Origin: Agrobacterium vitis
GTDB taxonomy: Bacteria > Pseudomonadota > Alphaproteobacteria > Rhizobiales > Rhizobiaceae
NCBI RefSeq assembly: GCF_013337045.2
Contig: NZ_CP118260.1
Span: 1,074,001-1,138,000 of the forward strand
Direction of reading: 5' to 3'
Length of the DNA: 64,000 nt
Shown piece by piece: positions 8,917 through 18,967 of this stretch (position 1 is its first letter; every line of letters starts with the position of its first letter). Under the pieces are notes generated by a model. The model searched no databases, was not told where the DNA came from, and was given only the letters and a program-made list of their open reading frames with translations. The translations under genes were made by a program, and so were the position numbers.

Positions 8917-10344
8917 ATGGCCAGCAAATATCTTCTCAACAGCTTGGGCGAGGCGCTTTATTATAGTGGCGATCCGACCCATTGGTATTCAGCAACGGGA
9001 AGTGGCCTGACGCTGAATGGATCAAGCGGCAACGATGCAATGTATGGGGATAGCTCGGTCAGTGTCACTATGAATGGTGGCACGGGTGACGATGTCTATT
9101 ATCTCTATTCCAGTATTAATCGCGCCAGCGAATCAGGGGGCGCGGGTGTTGACACCGTCAATACCTGGATGAGTTACACGCTTGGCGATGGCATTGAAAA
9201 CCTGGTCGTGACAGGCGATAACCGATATGCTTTCGGCAACAGCCTGAACAACATCATCACCGGCGGCACAGGTATCCAGACCATTGACGGCTATGGTGGC
9301 AACGATGTCCTGATCGGCGGCGGCGGCGCCGATACCTTTGTATTCAGCAGCGGCAATGGCAGCGACAGGATCACTGATTTCTCCAGCGATGATACCGTGC
9401 GCTTGCAGAATTATGATTTCTCGGACTTTACCGAAGTACAAAGTCATATGACCCAGACCGGAAGTGATGTTTCACTCGATCTCGGCAATGGCGAAAGCAT
9501 CCTGTTCAGTGATACCGTAATTTCCGATTTTACCTCCGACCAGTTTCAGTTGACACTGGATCGTACCAATCTCACGCAAACATTTTCAGATGATTTCAAC
9601 AGCTTGTCCCTGCATGACGGCACGAGCGGAACTTGGGATACGGGCTATAGCTGGTTTGCGTCCAATGGCGGCACTTTGGTCGATAACAGCGAGTTGCAAT
9701 GGTATATCAATCCGTCCTATGAGGCGACGTCGTCGGTCAATCCTTTCTCCATCTCTGACGGTGTGTTGACCATCACCGCATCCGTTGCTTCGGAAGATAT
9801 CCAGAGCCAGATCAATGGTTATGAGTATACCTCTGGCATGCTTAGCACCGAGTCCACGTTTAGCCAGACCTACGGTTATTTCGAAATCCGCGCCGATATG
9901 CCTGATGATCAGGGCGCATGGCCGGCATTCTGGCTACTGCCGGCTGACGGGAGTTGGCCACCGGAACTGGATGTGGTCGAAATGCGTGGCCAGAACCAAG
10001 GCGAAGTCATTGTGACCGCTCACAGCAATGAAACTGGCGAGCAGACATCCGATGCCACGACGGTTTACACCGATACCGAAGGCTATCATACCTACGGGGT
10101 GTTGTGGACGGAAACGACGTTGACCTGGTATATTGATGACGTTGCCGTGCATCAAACGGATACGCCGTCAGATATGCATGAGCCGATGTATATGGTGGTC
10201 AATCTGGCGGTTGGCGGGATGGCCGGGACGCCAAGCAGTTCTGATTTCAGCGATGGCTCAGAGTTGAAGGTCGATTATATCAAGGCCTATTCCCTTGAGG
10301 AGTATGCGGCTGCGACGACAACGACCAGCGATCATCTTCTTTAA
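8917..10344 (+). CDS. ExsH-like secreted GH16 endo-beta-glycanase with RTX repeats
   Basis: The 475-residue protein has no Sec signal peptide. Residues 30-150 hold hemolysin-type calcium-binding repeats (GGTGDDVYYLY, GGNDVLIGGGGADTFVF), as in type I-secreted proteins. Residues 225-465 are a GH16 lichenase/laminarinase-type domain with ELDVVE: nucleophile Glu350, Asp352 and acid/base Glu355. The order of RTX first and GH16 last matches Sinorhizobium ExsH, which trims succinoglycan after PrsDE export, so processing of a surface beta-glucan is likely. ATG 8917 follows GAGG at a good distance. Confidence 0.88.
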   Translation: MASKYLLNSLGEALYYSGDPTHWYSATGSGLTLNGSSGNDAMYGDSSVSVTMNGGTGDDVYYLYSSINRASESGGAGVDTVNTWMSYTLGDGIENLVVTGDNRYAFGNSLNNIITGGTGIQTIDGYGGNDVLIGGGGADTFVFSSGNGSDRITDFSSDDTVRLQNYDFSDFTEVQSHMTQTGSDVSLDLGNGESILFSDTVISDFTSDQFQLTLDRTNLTQTFSDDFNSLSLHDGTSGTWDTGYSWFASNGGTLVDNSELQWYINPSYEATSSVNPFSISDGVLTITASVASEDIQSQINGYEYTSGMLSTESTFSQTYGYFEIRADMPDDQGAWPAFWLLPADGSWPPELDVVEMRGQNQGEVIVTAHSNETGEQTSDATTVYTDTEGYHTYGVLWTETTLTWYIDDVAVHQTDTPSDMHEPMYMVVNLAVGGMAGTPSSSDFSDGSELKVDYIKAYSLEEYAAATTTTSDHLL

Positions 10345-10365
10345 TTCTGCTTGATTGTCCAAAGG

Positions 10366-10394
10366 AAAGCCCCGGCTGAATATGCCGGGGCTTT
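10366..10394. terminator. Bidirectional terminator between the glycanase gene and dctA
   Basis: An 11-bp perfect stem (AAAGCCCCGGC at 10366-10376, GCCGGGGCTTT at 10384-10394) with a 7-nt loop lies between two convergent genes. A T-rich tail follows on the plus strand and TTTCC on the minus strand. Confidence 0.88.
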
Positions 10395-10417
10395 GTTGTG
10401 TTTGGGGTCCGGGTTTA

Positions 10418-11752
10418 TCAGGCGGCCGTTGGAACCGGTTTGGCAACGATATCGATTTCTTCCGGCAACTCACCCGCCATGGCAGCACGGAACTGCGTTT
10501 GATCGAGTTCATTTTCCCAGCGGGCGACGACGATAGTTGCCACGGCGTTGCCAATGAAATTGGTCAATGCCTTGCATTCGGACATGAACCGGTCAATGCC
10601 GAGGATTAGCGCCATGCCGGCGACTGGGACCGAAGGGACGACGGATAGCGTTGCAGCCAGGGTGATGAAGCCCGAGCCGGTAATGCCTGCGGCCCCCTTC
10701 GAGCTGAGCATAGCCACAAGCAGCAGCAGGATCTGGTCGCCAAATGAAAGCTGGATATCCGTCGCCTGGGCGATGAACAGCGCTGCCAGCGTCATGTAGA
10801 TGTTGGTACCATCAAGGTTGAAGGAATAGCCGGTTGGGATAACTAAGCCGACAACCGAGCGCTTGCAACCTGCTTGCTCCATCTTGGCCATCAGGCCAGG
10901 AAGTGCGGATTCTGAAGACGAGGTCCCCAGCACCAGCAGCAGTTCTTCTTTAAGATAACGGATCAGCGCCAGGATGGAGAAGCCGTTATAGCGGGCAACG
11001 CCGCCAAGAATGACGAAAACGAATAGCAGTGACGTCAGGTAGAATGTCGCGATCAGGAACGCCAGGTTGGCGATCGAGCCAATGCCGTATTTGCCGATGG
11101 TGAAGGCCATTGCGCCGAAAGCACCAATTGGTGCGGCCTTCATGAGAAGGGTGACGAGCTTGAAGATCGGCGCCGTGAACGCTTGCAAGATGTTGGTGAC
11201 TGGCTTTCCGAGGTCGCCGACCATGGCGAGAGCCAGGCCGAACAGCACCGAGAAGAACAGAACCTGGAGAATGTCGCCTTTTGCAAAAGCACCAACGATC
11301 GTGTCCGGTATGATGTTCATCAGGAAGCCGGTAATTGTCGTATCATGGGCCTGTTGGGCATAGTTGGCAACAGACTTGCCGTCGAGCGTCGCCGGATTGA
11401 TATGCATGCCGGCACCGGGTTGCAGGATATTCGATACGACCATGCCGATGACGAGTGCGAGCGTGGAGAAGAACAGAAAATAGATCATCGCCTTGCCGGC
11501 AACACGACCGACCTTTTTCAGATCGGACATGCCGGCAATACCGGTGGTCACGGTCAGGAAGATAACCGGTGCTATGACCATTTTGACGAGCTTGATGAAA
11601 GCATCACCAAGTGGTTTGAGAGATTCGCCCGTTTGTGGATAAAAATGCCCTAGCAGGATGCCGCCGATAATCGCAACGATAACCTGGAAATACAGATGAC
11701 GGTAAAATGGGAGCTTGCCGCCCTGTGGGGCGGTAGAGGTGGAAATATGCAT
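10418..11752 (-). CDS. dctA: C4-dicarboxylate/H+ or Na+ symporter
   Basis: This 444-residue DAACS-family carrier takes up succinate, malate and fumarate. Family signatures are visible: [19 protein letters not shown] at the N-terminus, [17 protein letters not shown] in the serine-rich re-entrant loop, [22 protein letters not shown], and GASITGSGF-type helix 8 sequence ([12 protein letters not shown]). ATG 11752 is preceded by GGAGGG; the in-frame codon at 11788 lacks such a site. The gene is divergent from dctBD, with a sigma-54 promoter and two dyads between them. In rhizobia DctA feeds bacteroids with C4 acids. Confidence 0.97.
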   Translation of the reverse strand: MHISTSTAPQGGKLPFYRHLYFQVIVAIIGGILLGHFYPQTGESLKPLGDAFIKLVKMVIAPVIFLTVTTGIAGMSDLKKVGRVAGKAMIYFLFFSTLALVIGMVVSNILQPGAGMHINPATLDGKSVANYAQQAHDTTITGFLMNIIPDTIVGAFAKGDILQVLFFSVLFGLALAMVGDLGKPVTNILQAFTAPIFKLVTLLMKAAPIGAFGAMAFTIGKYGIGSIANLAFLIATFYLTSLLFVFVILGGVARYNGFSILALIRYLKEELLLVLGTSSSESALPGLMAKMEQAGCKRSVVGLVIPTGYSFNLDGTNIYMTLAALFIAQATDIQLSFGDQILLLLVAMLSSKGAAGITGSGFITLAATLSVVPSVPVAGMALILGIDRFMSECKALTNFIGNAVATIVVARWENELDQTQFRAAMAGELPEEIDIVAKPVPTAA

Positions 11753-11847
11753 CGGGTCCCTCCGGTAGGTGCTCCCAACCGATTCCATCGGCCTCCCGGG
11801 AGCTTATGTAACGTGCCAACATCGACATCGATGTTCGGTATTGCTCA

Positions 11848-11863
11848 AGCAATTGCCGTGCCA
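11848..11863 (-). promoter_or_regulatory. Sigma-54 (RpoN) promoter of dctA
   Basis: The minus strand reads TGGCACGGCAATTGCT, a full match to TGGCACG-N4-TTGCW, with exactly 10 bp between the -24 GG and -12 GC. It would start transcription at about 11836 and give dctA a leader of about 84 nt. This agrees with the known DctD/RpoN control of dctA in rhizobia. Confidence 0.92.
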
Positions 11864-11914
11864 GAGAACAATCCCGGGGCAAGCCTTTGAAAAGCCGTGT
11901 TTCAGCCATGATCC

Positions 11915-11932
11915 ACTGCGGATTTTCGCGCG
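11915..11932. promoter_or_regulatory. Promoter-proximal DctD-like upstream activator site
   Basis: ACTGCGGATTTTCGCGCG forms an imperfect dyad (TGCGG / TCGCG). It is about 68 bp upstream of the sigma-54 promoter, the position of the proximal DctD site in Sinorhizobium and R. leguminosarum. Binding by DctD is inferred. Confidence 0.5.
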
Positions 11933-11956
11933 AGTTTTCGCTCGGTGTCTTGTGTG

Positions 11957-11976
11957 TTGTGCGGAAAAATGCACAA
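11957..11976. promoter_or_regulatory. Promoter-distal DctD-like upstream activator site
   Basis: TTGTGC at 11957-11962 and GCACAA at 11971-11976 form a perfect 6-bp dyad with an 8-nt centre. Its centre lies 43 bp, about four helical turns, from that of the proximal site. It overlaps the region immediately before the dctB start, so DctD could also affect dctBD. Confidence 0.65.
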
Positions 11977-11984
11977 AGTTGATC

Positions 11985-13856
11985 ATGATTATCGTGCATG
12001 ACAAGCCCAGATCCCTGCCTGCCTATGCGAGGCGCCCGCGAAAGCCCTGGCTTTTTCTGGCGTTCCTAGCCTGTGTCGTCACTCTCCTTGCGCTTTATTT
12101 GGCAGGCCGTTACGCCCGCACTGCGGCATTGGAGGATTTGTCCGAGCAGGCACGTACTAGCGCCAATCTCAAGGTTGCTTTCCTGCGGGCGGTTTTGGAG
12201 CGACCGCGGTCCTTGCCGTTACTCTTGTCGGAGGACCAGCAGGTTGTTGATGCCTTGAGCCTACACACAGTCGCTGCGACGGAACGATTGAGCGATAAAC
12301 TTGAGCGGTTGGTGGCTGGTACAAGTGCTTCGGTTCTTTACGTCACGGACGCGACAGGGCATGGCATCGCCTCCAGCAATTGGCGCGAGCCAGTGAGCTT
12401 TGTTGGTGTCGATTATTCTTTTCGGGACTATTTTCGTAGATCCATGGCGATCGGTGCCGCCGAACATTTCGCGCTCGGTAACATTAGCAAGCGTCCAGGC
12501 CTCTATATTTCAAGGCGTGTCGGCCCGGTTAATGCCCCTTTGGGGGTTGTGGTCGTGAAGGCAGAGTTTGCGCAATTGGAAAGCGATTGGCGGGAAGAGG
12601 GTCGAGCGGCTTTTGTCACCGACGGGAATGGGGTGGTGCTGATTTCCAGTCTTCCATCCTGGCGCTTCATGACATTATCGACGTTGCAGCCAGAGGAATT
12701 GACCCAAATACGCAACAGTTTGCAGTTCGGCGATGCGCCTTTGCAGGCCTTGCCGATCAATCGCGCCCAGCAGGTGCCAGGCAGCGCTATACCGGATGAG
12801 CTTTTGGTGCGGACGATTTTTCCCGGCGCCATACCTGCTGACTACCTTGATCTATCGGTTGCCGTGCCGACCACCAACTGGCATCTCAATTATCTCGTCC
12901 CGACTGAACCGGCAATCGCAGCCTCGACGCGGGAATGGCGACTGTTGACCCTGGCCCTGCTGGCTCCATTTTTTCTGGTCGTCTCGCTGGTTCTTTGGCG
13001 GCGGCAAGCAACGGTTATTCGCCTCGCGCGGGTGGAGGCCGACCAGCTGGAGCTGGAGCGGCGGGTGGATGAACGAACCAGGGACCTTTCACAAGCCCGC
13101 GACAGGCTGGAATTGGAGATCGCCGGCCACAAGACCACAGAACAGCGCCTGCAAGGTGTGCAGCAGGAATTGGTCCAGGCCAACCGGTTGGCGATCCTGG
13201 GGCAGGTCGCGGCGGGGGTTGCCCATGAAATCAACCAGCCTGTCGCCACGATCCGGGCCTATGCCGAAAATGCCAGGGTGTTTCTGGAACGTGCCCAGCC
13301 AGAACAGGCAAACAGCAATCTTGGCGCCATTGCTTCGCTGACGGAGCGGATCGGCACGATCACCGAAGAATTGAAGGCTTTTGCCCGCAAGGGTCGAACC
13401 GCGCCGGAACCAGTGCCGCTTGGAGCGGCGATAGAGGGTGCGGTCATGCTGCTGCGCAGCCGTTTTGCGGGGCGGCTGGAGGCACTATCGCTTCCAGATG
13501 TTGCGCCGGATCTGACCGTCAAAGGCAACAGGGTTCGCCTGGAGCAGGTCTTAATCAATCTTCTGCAGAATGCGCTCGAAGCATTGGAGCAGCGCAGCGA
13601 TGGCCGGGTCGACATTTCGGTTCAAGAGTCGGACCAACATGTCGTGGTGACCATTGAGGATAACGGTCCCGGCATTCCAGAGGACATCAAGCGTCTGCTT
13701 TTTACCCCCTTCACCACGTCAAAGGAAAAAGGCCTGGGTCTCGGCCTGGTAATTTCCCGTGACATCATCAGTGACTATGGCGGACGGATTAGCGTCGAGA
13801 GCACGCCATCCGGTACATGCTTTACCATCCATCTTTTGAAAGCGGATATATCATGA
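11985..13856 (+). CDS. dctB: C4-dicarboxylate sensor histidine kinase
   Basis: The 623-residue kinase has two membrane helices (about residues 20-40 and 300-320) around a periplasmic double-PAS sensor domain that binds dicarboxylates. A coiled-coil linker ([20 protein letters not shown]) and the H-box [19 protein letters not shown] with phospho-accepting His414 follow. The N-box ([12 protein letters not shown]), DNGPGIPED and GLGLGLVIS complete the ATP domain. ATG 11985 is used: upstream in-frame codons would run through the DctD sites and the sigma-54 promoter. The stop overlaps dctD as ATGA. Confidence 0.95.
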   Translation: MIIVHDKPRSLPAYARRPRKPWLFLAFLACVVTLLALYLAGRYARTAALEDLSEQARTSANLKVAFLRAVLERPRSLPLLLSEDQQVVDALSLHTVAATERLSDKLERLVAGTSASVLYVTDATGHGIASSNWREPVSFVGVDYSFRDYFRRSMAIGAAEHFALGNISKRPGLYISRRVGPVNAPLGVVVVKAEFAQLESDWREEGRAAFVTDGNGVVLISSLPSWRFMTLSTLQPEELTQIRNSLQFGDAPLQALPINRAQQVPGSAIPDELLVRTIFPGAIPADYLDLSVAVPTTNWHLNYLVPTEPAIAASTREWRLLTLALLAPFFLVVSLVLWRRQATVIRLARVEADQLELERRVDERTRDLSQARDRLELEIAGHKTTEQRLQGVQQELVQANRLAILGQVAAGVAHEINQPVATIRAYAENARVFLERAQPEQANSNLGAIASLTERIGTITEELKAFARKGRTAPEPVPLGAAIEGAVMLLRSRFAGRLEALSLPDVAPDLTVKGNRVRLEQVLINLLQNALEALEQRSDGRVDISVQESDQHVVVTIEDNGPGIPEDIKRLLFTPFTTSKEKGLGLGLVISRDIISDYGGRISVESTPSGTCFTIHLLKADIS

Positions 13857-15229
13857 CGTCATCGCAGGCGACGGCGACCAATAATGTCATCCTGATCGAC
13901 AATGATCGGGATCTGCTGGCGGCAACAGGGCAGACCCTTGAACTGGCAGGATTTTCTGTTCAGGCATTTTCAGCGCCGCTGGAGGCACTTCGTCGGATTT
14001 CCAGTGATTTTCGCGGCGTCATCGTTTCCGATATTCGTATGCCTGATATCGATGGCCTGGAATTGTTCAGCAGGGTCAAGACATTGGATCCGGATCTGCC
14101 AGTCATTCTGGTAACGGGCCATGGCGATATTGCAATGGCGGTACAGGCGATCAAGGACGGGGCCTATGATTTCATCACCAAGCCGTTTGCTACCGACAGG
14201 CTCCAGCAGAGCGTCCATCGCGCCGTTGAAATGCGGCGGCTCGTATTGGAAAATCGCAAGCTGCGTCAGGTGGCCGATGCGGCCCAGGACGGCTTACCGC
14301 TGATTGGTCAGACACCGGCTATGGAGCGGCTGCGGCGCACTTTGCGCCAGATCGCCGATACCGACGTCGATGTGTTGGTGACGGGGGAAACTGGCAGTGG
14401 CAAGGAAGTGGTGGCGAGCCTGCTGCATAGCTGGAGCCGACGCGCGAAGGGCAATTTTGTCGCATTGAACTGCGGCACCCTGCCGGAAAGCATGATCGAA
14501 AGCGAGTTGTTTGGCCACGAGGCCGGTGCCTTTACCGGTGCGCAGAAAAAGCGGATCGGTCGTATCGAACATGCCAGCGGCGGCACATTGTTTCTCGATG
14601 AAATCGAGAGCATGCCTGCGGCGACCCAGGTGCAGATGCTGCGGGTGCTGGAAATGCGGGAAGTCTCGCCACTCGGCATTAACGAGGTGCGTCCGGTGGA
14701 CCTGCGCGTAGTCGCCGCGGCCAAAGTCGATCTCAGTGATCCTGCCCAGCGCGGTGAATTCCGCGAGGACCTTTATTATCGCCTGAATGTGGTGACATTG
14801 ACCATCCCACCCTTGCGCGAACGCCGTGATGACGTGCCGCTGTTGTTTGCCCATTTCATTGAGCGGGCCGCTAGCCGGTTCCGCCGCGAGCCACCGCCGG
14901 TGTCAGACGGTGTCGAGCGTTATTTGCGGGACCACGACTGGCCAGGCAATGTGCGAGAATTGACGCATTTTGCCGAACGCTTCGTTCTTGGGTTGGAAGA
15001 TATGGATTCGGGCGGCGGGAGTGTGGTTGTCACCGATCTGCCTGGTTTATCCTTGCCGGAACGGCTTGATCGCTACGAGGCGGATATCATGCGTGAGACC
15101 CTGAGCCACTATGAGGGAGATGTGCGCAAAACCATCGAGGCCCTGAAAATTCCCCGCAAGACCTTTTATGACAAACTTCAGCGTCATGGCATTGTGCGCA
15201 AAGCATTTGCGGGTGGGGAGGAAGGCTGA
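13853..15229 (+). CDS. dctD: C4-dicarboxylate response regulator, sigma-54 activator
   Basis: The 458-residue NtrC-type regulator has a receiver domain with Asp60 ([13 protein letters not shown]) and an AAA+ domain with Walker [10 protein letters not shown]. The sigma-54-contacting GAFTGA loop is at residues 225-230, and a C-terminal Fis-type helix-turn-helix ends the protein ([20 protein letters not shown]). Phosphorylated by DctB, it would bind the two dyads upstream of dctA and open the sigma-54 promoter. It overlaps dctB by 4 bp, so expression is coupled. Confidence 0.96.
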   Translation: MTSSQATATNNVILIDNDRDLLAATGQTLELAGFSVQAFSAPLEALRRISSDFRGVIVSDIRMPDIDGLELFSRVKTLDPDLPVILVTGHGDIAMAVQAIKDGAYDFITKPFATDRLQQSVHRAVEMRRLVLENRKLRQVADAAQDGLPLIGQTPAMERLRRTLRQIADTDVDVLVTGETGSGKEVVASLLHSWSRRAKGNFVALNCGTLPESMIESELFGHEAGAFTGAQKKRIGRIEHASGGTLFLDEIESMPAATQVQMLRVLEMREVSPLGINEVRPVDLRVVAAAKVDLSDPAQRGEFREDLYYRLNVVTLTIPPLRERRDDVPLLFAHFIERAASRFRREPPPVSDGVERYLRDHDWPGNVRELTHFAERFVLGLEDMDSGGGSVVVTDLPGLSLPERLDRYEADIMRETLSHYEGDVRKTIEALKIPRKTFYDKLQRHGIVRKAFAGGEEG

Positions 15230-15258
15230 GCAAACAAGCTCTATGCGGTGATCGCAAG

Positions 15259-15981
15259 TCAGGTTCCTGTCCTGGTTTCCGGCGCAAGGAAAGCCAGCGT
15301 GACCATCACAATATGTTCGCCCCAGGCGTCGATAGCAGACGGTTGCCAGACGTTCGGGTTAAGATTGAGCGCCAGTGTGTAGCGATTGTTGATGTAGAAG
15401 AAGCTTAGCCCGGCAATCGTCATATAGACCGTCACCGGATTGACATCGGCACGAAAGAGGCCCTGCTCGATCCCTCGCTGTAACAGCTTTTCGATTTCCG
15501 CAAGTAGGGGGGCATGGGTCGAGGGAATGGTCTTGGACCGGCTTGAATATTCAGCCTTCAGAATGTTTTCGGTGGCAAGCAGGCTGACGAATTCCGGGTG
15601 GGTCAGAAAATAGTTCCAGGTGTGCAAAGCCAGTTCACGTATGCCATCAAGCGGTTGACGGCGAGACAGGTGAAGGCTTTTTCCAGCAGCGGTGACATTG
15701 GAGAAAATCACCTCGAGAACTGCGACGTAAAGGCCCTCCTTGTCTCCAAAGAAATGGTAGAGCATTCGTTTGTTGGTTTTCGAACGCAACGCGATAGCAT
15801 CCACCCGGGCGCCTGCGAAACCCTTGGCGGCAAACTCCTGAATGGCCGCATCCAGAATAATGGCTCGGGTTGCATCGGGATGGCGAATCATTCGCGCCTG
15901 ACGGCATTGCAAGGGTTCTGGGCTTTCGGTGTCAGGTTCAGGCCCTTCCTCGAAAGTCTGTTCCAGCCGTTGGCCTGTCAT
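15259..15981 (-). CDS. TetR/AcrR family transcriptional regulator
   Basis: The 240-residue protein has an unusually long acidic N-terminal arm of about 30 residues, then a TetR DNA-binding domain (RAIILDAAIQEFAAKGFAGARVDAIA, quoted as AAIQEFAAKGFAGARVDAIA, and NKRMLYHFFGDKEGLY). A C-terminal ligand domain follows, like that of the RutR/YcdC-type regulators. Starting at ATG 15981 keeps the arm; a later Met31 (MIRHPDATRAIIL) is an alternative. It ends 29 bp from the convergent dctD and no target gene is adjacent on its upstream side. Confidence 0.9.
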   Translation of the reverse strand: MTGQRLEQTFEEGPEPDTESPEPLQCRQARMIRHPDATRAIILDAAIQEFAAKGFAGARVDAIALRSKTNKRMLYHFFGDKEGLYVAVLEVIFSNVTAAGKSLHLSRRQPLDGIRELALHTWNYFLTHPEFVSLLATENILKAEYSSRSKTIPSTHAPLLAEIEKLLQRGIEQGLFRADVNPVTVYMTIAGLSFFYINNRYTLALNLNPNVWQPSAIDAWGEHIVMVTLAFLAPETRTGT

Positions 15982-16559
15982 GGGAATCTCACTTCATGGT
16001 ATTTTGAAATAGAAAATTAGATTTACATGAAATACATTGCGTCGGTTAATTACGTGCATGCAAAGTCTGTAAATTGTGATTGGAGGCGGTGAATACGGAA
16101 TGAGTGAGCGGCGGAGAGGCCGATGCTCGATCTGGACAGGATCTTTTAGGCTTTTCGATGTTTTGAAAACAAAATTTCTCTATTTGTGTGAATAGGTAGA
16201 ATAGTAATTTTATAGACTATATTGACGAAAACGCACATCACTGTCACCATCGAGTGGCGTTGGAATGAAAATAAACGGGGCGAACGTCCTGCAATTTTCA
16301 AAGGGGTGACGATGCCGATAGCTGTAAATATGTTTTCTTACGACCTGTTTGGGTTGACTCGGGTTCCTTTCGATCTGGCCGAAGACAGCAAATCGCGTGT
16401 TGAGGGCGATACACATAAACCTGTTGTGACGATCCGGAGTGAGAAGAAAACCTCGGTGTTTTCTAGGTTTTGGAACGACAACCCAGGTAACGATCAGCCC
16501 GGCAAGGATCGATATGCCGAGCAGGAGCAAAAGCTTCGCGAAGAACGCAAGAATTGCCA
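15982..16559. other. AT-rich intergenic stretch without a confident gene
   Basis: This stretch is clearly poorer in GC than the neighbours, especially 16000-16230. It has no protein with family features. Only the doubtful GTG-started frame 16210-16560 on the minus strand has a plausible ribosome-binding site. No RNA gene or repeat was recognised. Confidence 0.4.
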
Positions 16560-16560
16560 C
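16210..16560 (-). CDS. Doubtful small membrane protein
   Basis: A GTG start at 16560 has GAGGAGA about 6 nt upstream and opens with a strongly hydrophobic helix (AILAFFAKLLLLLGISILAG) followed by a basic stop-transfer stretch (PKPRKHR). The remaining 80 residues look random and basic, so the true product may be shorter through an error or may not exist. It is divergent from the small gene at 16622 with about 60 bp between. Function unknown. Confidence 0.3.
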   Translation of the reverse strand: MAILAFFAKLLLLLGISILAGLIVTWVVVPKPRKHRGFLLTPDRHNRFMCIALNTRFAVFGQIERNPSQPKQVVRKHIYSYRHRHPFENCRTFAPFIFIPTPLDGDSDVRFRQYSL

Positions 16561-16621
16561 GCAATTCTCCTCGGTGGTTTTTTCCTATTTTATAAATACA
16601 CGTTTTGTGAAGGAGGCTGCG

Positions 16622-16813
16622 ATGAGTATTGTTGAGCGTCTGATGCTTGATGCCGTCTCGCCTATATTGGCCAGTGCCGGAACGTCTCAATCTGCCATGC
16701 AGTCTGTCACCGGCCATTCGATTGGCATTCGTGAAAGGATTGCCGGGGCAGTTCCTTTTGTTGTTTGCGCCGCCGCCTTCCTGTTTGTCGCGGCTATGAT
16801 TGTGGGCATTTGA
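16622..16813 (+). CDS. Small single-pass membrane protein of unknown function
   Basis: A 63-residue frame starts at ATG 16622 with a strong AAGGAGG 5-6 nt upstream. It has a polar N-terminal half (MSIVERLMLDAVSPILASAG) and a C-terminal helix (VPFVVCAAAFLFVAAMIVGI), a tail-anchored layout. I do not recognise a family. The good ribosome-binding site and the clean helix argue that it is real, although small ORFs of this kind can occur by chance. Confidence 0.55.
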   Translation: MSIVERLMLDAVSPILASAGTSQSAMQSVTGHSIGIRERIAGAVPFVVCAAAFLFVAAMIVGI

Positions 16814-16859
16814 CAGGAAAAGGGTATTTGAAAGGAAAAGCGGCAATTGAAGGCAGGGT

Positions 16860-17768
16860 TTAATTTTGCCTTGCAAGCCCCAGCAAGGCGGCCCCGATCA
16901 GGCCCGGCTCCAGTCGGCATTGCGCTGGAACCACGATAGGATAGTTGAACCGTCGCAAGATCCTGGCCCTGACGGCTAAGTCGATGGCTTCAACCAATAT
17001 GGTCGCATTGGACAGGCCGCCGCCGACTGGCAGTATGCTTGCTCCCGTTGTGTTGACCACAAGAGCAAGTGGACTGGAAAGCAGTTCGACAAATGCCGCA
17101 ATGGTCTGGCTTGCCTTGGGCTCGCCGGTCTCCCAATCCTTGACGATGTCCTCACTGGTTCGGTTTTCGCCGCTCAGGTGTGTATGGAGCTTTTCCATGC
17201 CGCGCGCACTACAGATGGCGTCGATACAGCCTTTCTGACCGCAGCCGCATTGAAACCGAGGTATGGTGACGGGCGGTTCGCCGACCTCGGTCGCGGCAAT
17301 TGGTCCATGGCCCCATTCTCCGGCAAAGCCTCCATCGCTATTGATCAGCCTGCCATCGACCACCAGGCCGCCGCCGACGCCTGTACCGAGAATAACGCCG
17401 AACACCACGCGGTGGCCGCGCCCCGCGCCCAATCCGGCTTCGGCGATTGCGAAACAATCGGCATCATTGGCAATCAGCACAGGCAGGCCCAGGGCCTCTT
17501 CCAGATCGTGTTGCAGCAGACGGCCATGGAGACAGGGTATATTGGCGACGACAGCGCGGCGGCTATCCACATCTATAATGCCACAGATGGAAATTGCCAC
17601 GCAGCTTGGTGTCTCTCCCGCCTCGGCAATGATTGACCTGATGACGCCGACAAATGCATTGAAGTCCTGGCCCGGCGTCGGCTGACGCGGAAAGGGACGA
17701 ATATCCTCAGGTGAATAGGCAATCGCGCCCTTGATGGCGGTTCCGCCAATGTCGAAACAAACGATCAT
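16860..17768 (-). CDS. ROK family sugar kinase, probable N-acetylglucosamine kinase
   Basis: The 302-residue kinase begins with the phosphate loop CFDIGGTAIKGAI, has the second nucleotide loop ILGTGVGGGLVVDG at about residue 130, and has the ROK zinc motif CGCGQKGCIDA at about 185. ROK enzymes phosphorylate hexoses or N-acetylhexosamines. Coupling to nagA (ATGA overlap) makes GlcNAc to GlcNAc-6-phosphate the likely reaction. ATG 17768 is used; upstream codons to 17906 lie inside nagA. Confidence 0.9.
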   Translation of the reverse strand: MIVCFDIGGTAIKGAIAYSPEDIRPFPRQPTPGQDFNAFVGVIRSIIAEAGETPSCVAISICGIIDVDSRRAVVANIPCLHGRLLQHDLEEALGLPVLIANDADCFAIAEAGLGAGRGHRVVFGVILGTGVGGGLVVDGRLINSDGGFAGEWGHGPIAATEVGEPPVTIPRFQCGCGQKGCIDAICSARGMEKLHTHLSGENRTSEDIVKDWETGEPKASQTIAAFVELLSSPLALVVNTTGASILPVGGGLSNATILVEAIDLAVRARILRRFNYPIVVPAQCRLEPGLIGAALLGLARQN

Positions 17769-18967
17769 GCGCGCCTGGCCTCGGAATGTGTTGCTGTGCT
17801 GTGAACGCATATGCCAGCGATCCAGGTGGAAACCAGGTCGAGTTGCGGGGTGAGCAACAGGAAGTCGGCATCCTTGCCAGGCGCAAGCTGACCTTTCGTC
17901 TCGCATCCAATCGCCTCAGCTGGATAAAGCGACGCCATGTTCAGCGCCTCCTCAAGCGTTAGCGCAAGCTTTTCATGGACAAACCGAATGCAGGACAGCA
18001 TATCGATATCTGCACCAGCCAGGGTGCCATCGGCTAAAGTCAACCGTCCGCCCTGGCGGTAGACCGGGCGACCATTCAGCATGAATCCAGTTTCATCGGT
18101 GCCGATGCTCGACATGGCGTCGGTGACCAGGAAAATCCGGCCAGACCCGCGTTTGGCGCGAAGGGCAATGCCCATCGAGACCGGATCGACATGGAAACCG
18201 TCCGCGATAATCCCACAAGACAGCGTTTCTAAAGACAGCGCTGCTCCGACAAGGCCCGGTTCGCGATTGCCCATCTGGCTCATGGCGTTGAACAAATGGG
18301 TGACGAGCGTCGCGCCCGCCTCGACATAGGCGCCAATCTGCGCGCAACTTGCATCCGTATGGCCAAGGCTGATGTGATAACCCGCTGCTCGCAGGGCTTT
18401 CACCTGCTGCGGGGTAACGCTTTCCGGCGCAATGGTGATCAGTGCAGCGCCGAATGTGCCAGCGGCGGCAATAAGCTTTGCCAGATCATCATCATTCATG
18501 GGTCTGATCAGGGCGGGATCATGGGTACCCTTGCGCGCTAGTGAAAGGTGTGGACCTTCCAGGTGAAGTCCGAGATAGCCTGGGATCTGTTCGACCTGAG
18601 CTTGGTGGCCAAGGCTCAGAACCTGATCGCGCAGGGCAGGATGGTCGGTAATCAATGTCGGCAACAGCGCTGTGGTGCCGAACCTTGCATGGGCGGCGCA
18701 AATCGTCCGGATACCCTCCAGATCCGGCTGGTTGTTCAACAACACGCCGCCACCGCCATTGACTTGCAGATCGATAAAGCCTGGCACGACCAGAGCCGAG
18801 CCTGCATCAACCCTGGCAAGGGCAGCAGGTACGGTATTTTGGGAGATTATATCAGCGATCCGCCCCTGATCGACAATCAGGGCCTGATGGTCATGAAACC
18901 GTACGCCGTCGAAGATCCGGCCGCCTGTCACAGCGAAAGAGGAGGGAGCCGTAAGAGACGAATTCAT
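17765..18967 (-). CDS. nagA: N-acetylglucosamine-6-phosphate deacetylase
   Basis: The 400-residue amidohydrolase removes acetate from GlcNAc-6-phosphate in the cytosol. Visible signatures are VPGFIDLQVNGGGG, the metal-binding HLEGPHLS, ISLGHTDASC, VTHLFNAMSQM and the catalytic Asp in FLVTDAMSSIGTDE. It overlaps the preceding SIS deaminase gene by 4 bp and the ROK kinase gene by 4 bp, which makes the three a tight operon. Confidence 0.96.
   Translation of the reverse strand: MNSSLTAPSSFAVTGGRIFDGVRFHDHQALIVDQGRIADIISQNTVPAALARVDAGSALVVPGFIDLQVNGGGGVLLNNQPDLEGIRTICAAHARFGTTALLPTLITDHPALRDQVLSLGHQAQVEQIPGYLGLHLEGPHLSLARKGTHDPALIRPMNDDDLAKLIAAAGTFGAALITIAPESVTPQQVKALRAAGYHISLGHTDASCAQIGAYVEAGATLVTHLFNAMSQMGNREPGLVGAALSLETLSCGIIADGFHVDPVSMGIALRAKRGSGRIFLVTDAMSSIGTDETGFMLNGRPVYRQGGRLTLADGTLAGADIDMLSCIRFVHEKLALTLEEALNMASLYPAEAIGCETKGQLAPGKDADFLLLTPQLDLVSTWIAGICVHSTATHSEARRA

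Noticed and set aside
11802..11818. Second sigma-54-like sequence (minus strand TGGCACGTTACATAAGC) before dctA
   Set aside because: The -24 half is perfect, but 12 instead of 10 bp separate GG and GC, which is not tolerated by RpoN; the site at 11848-11863 has correct spacing.
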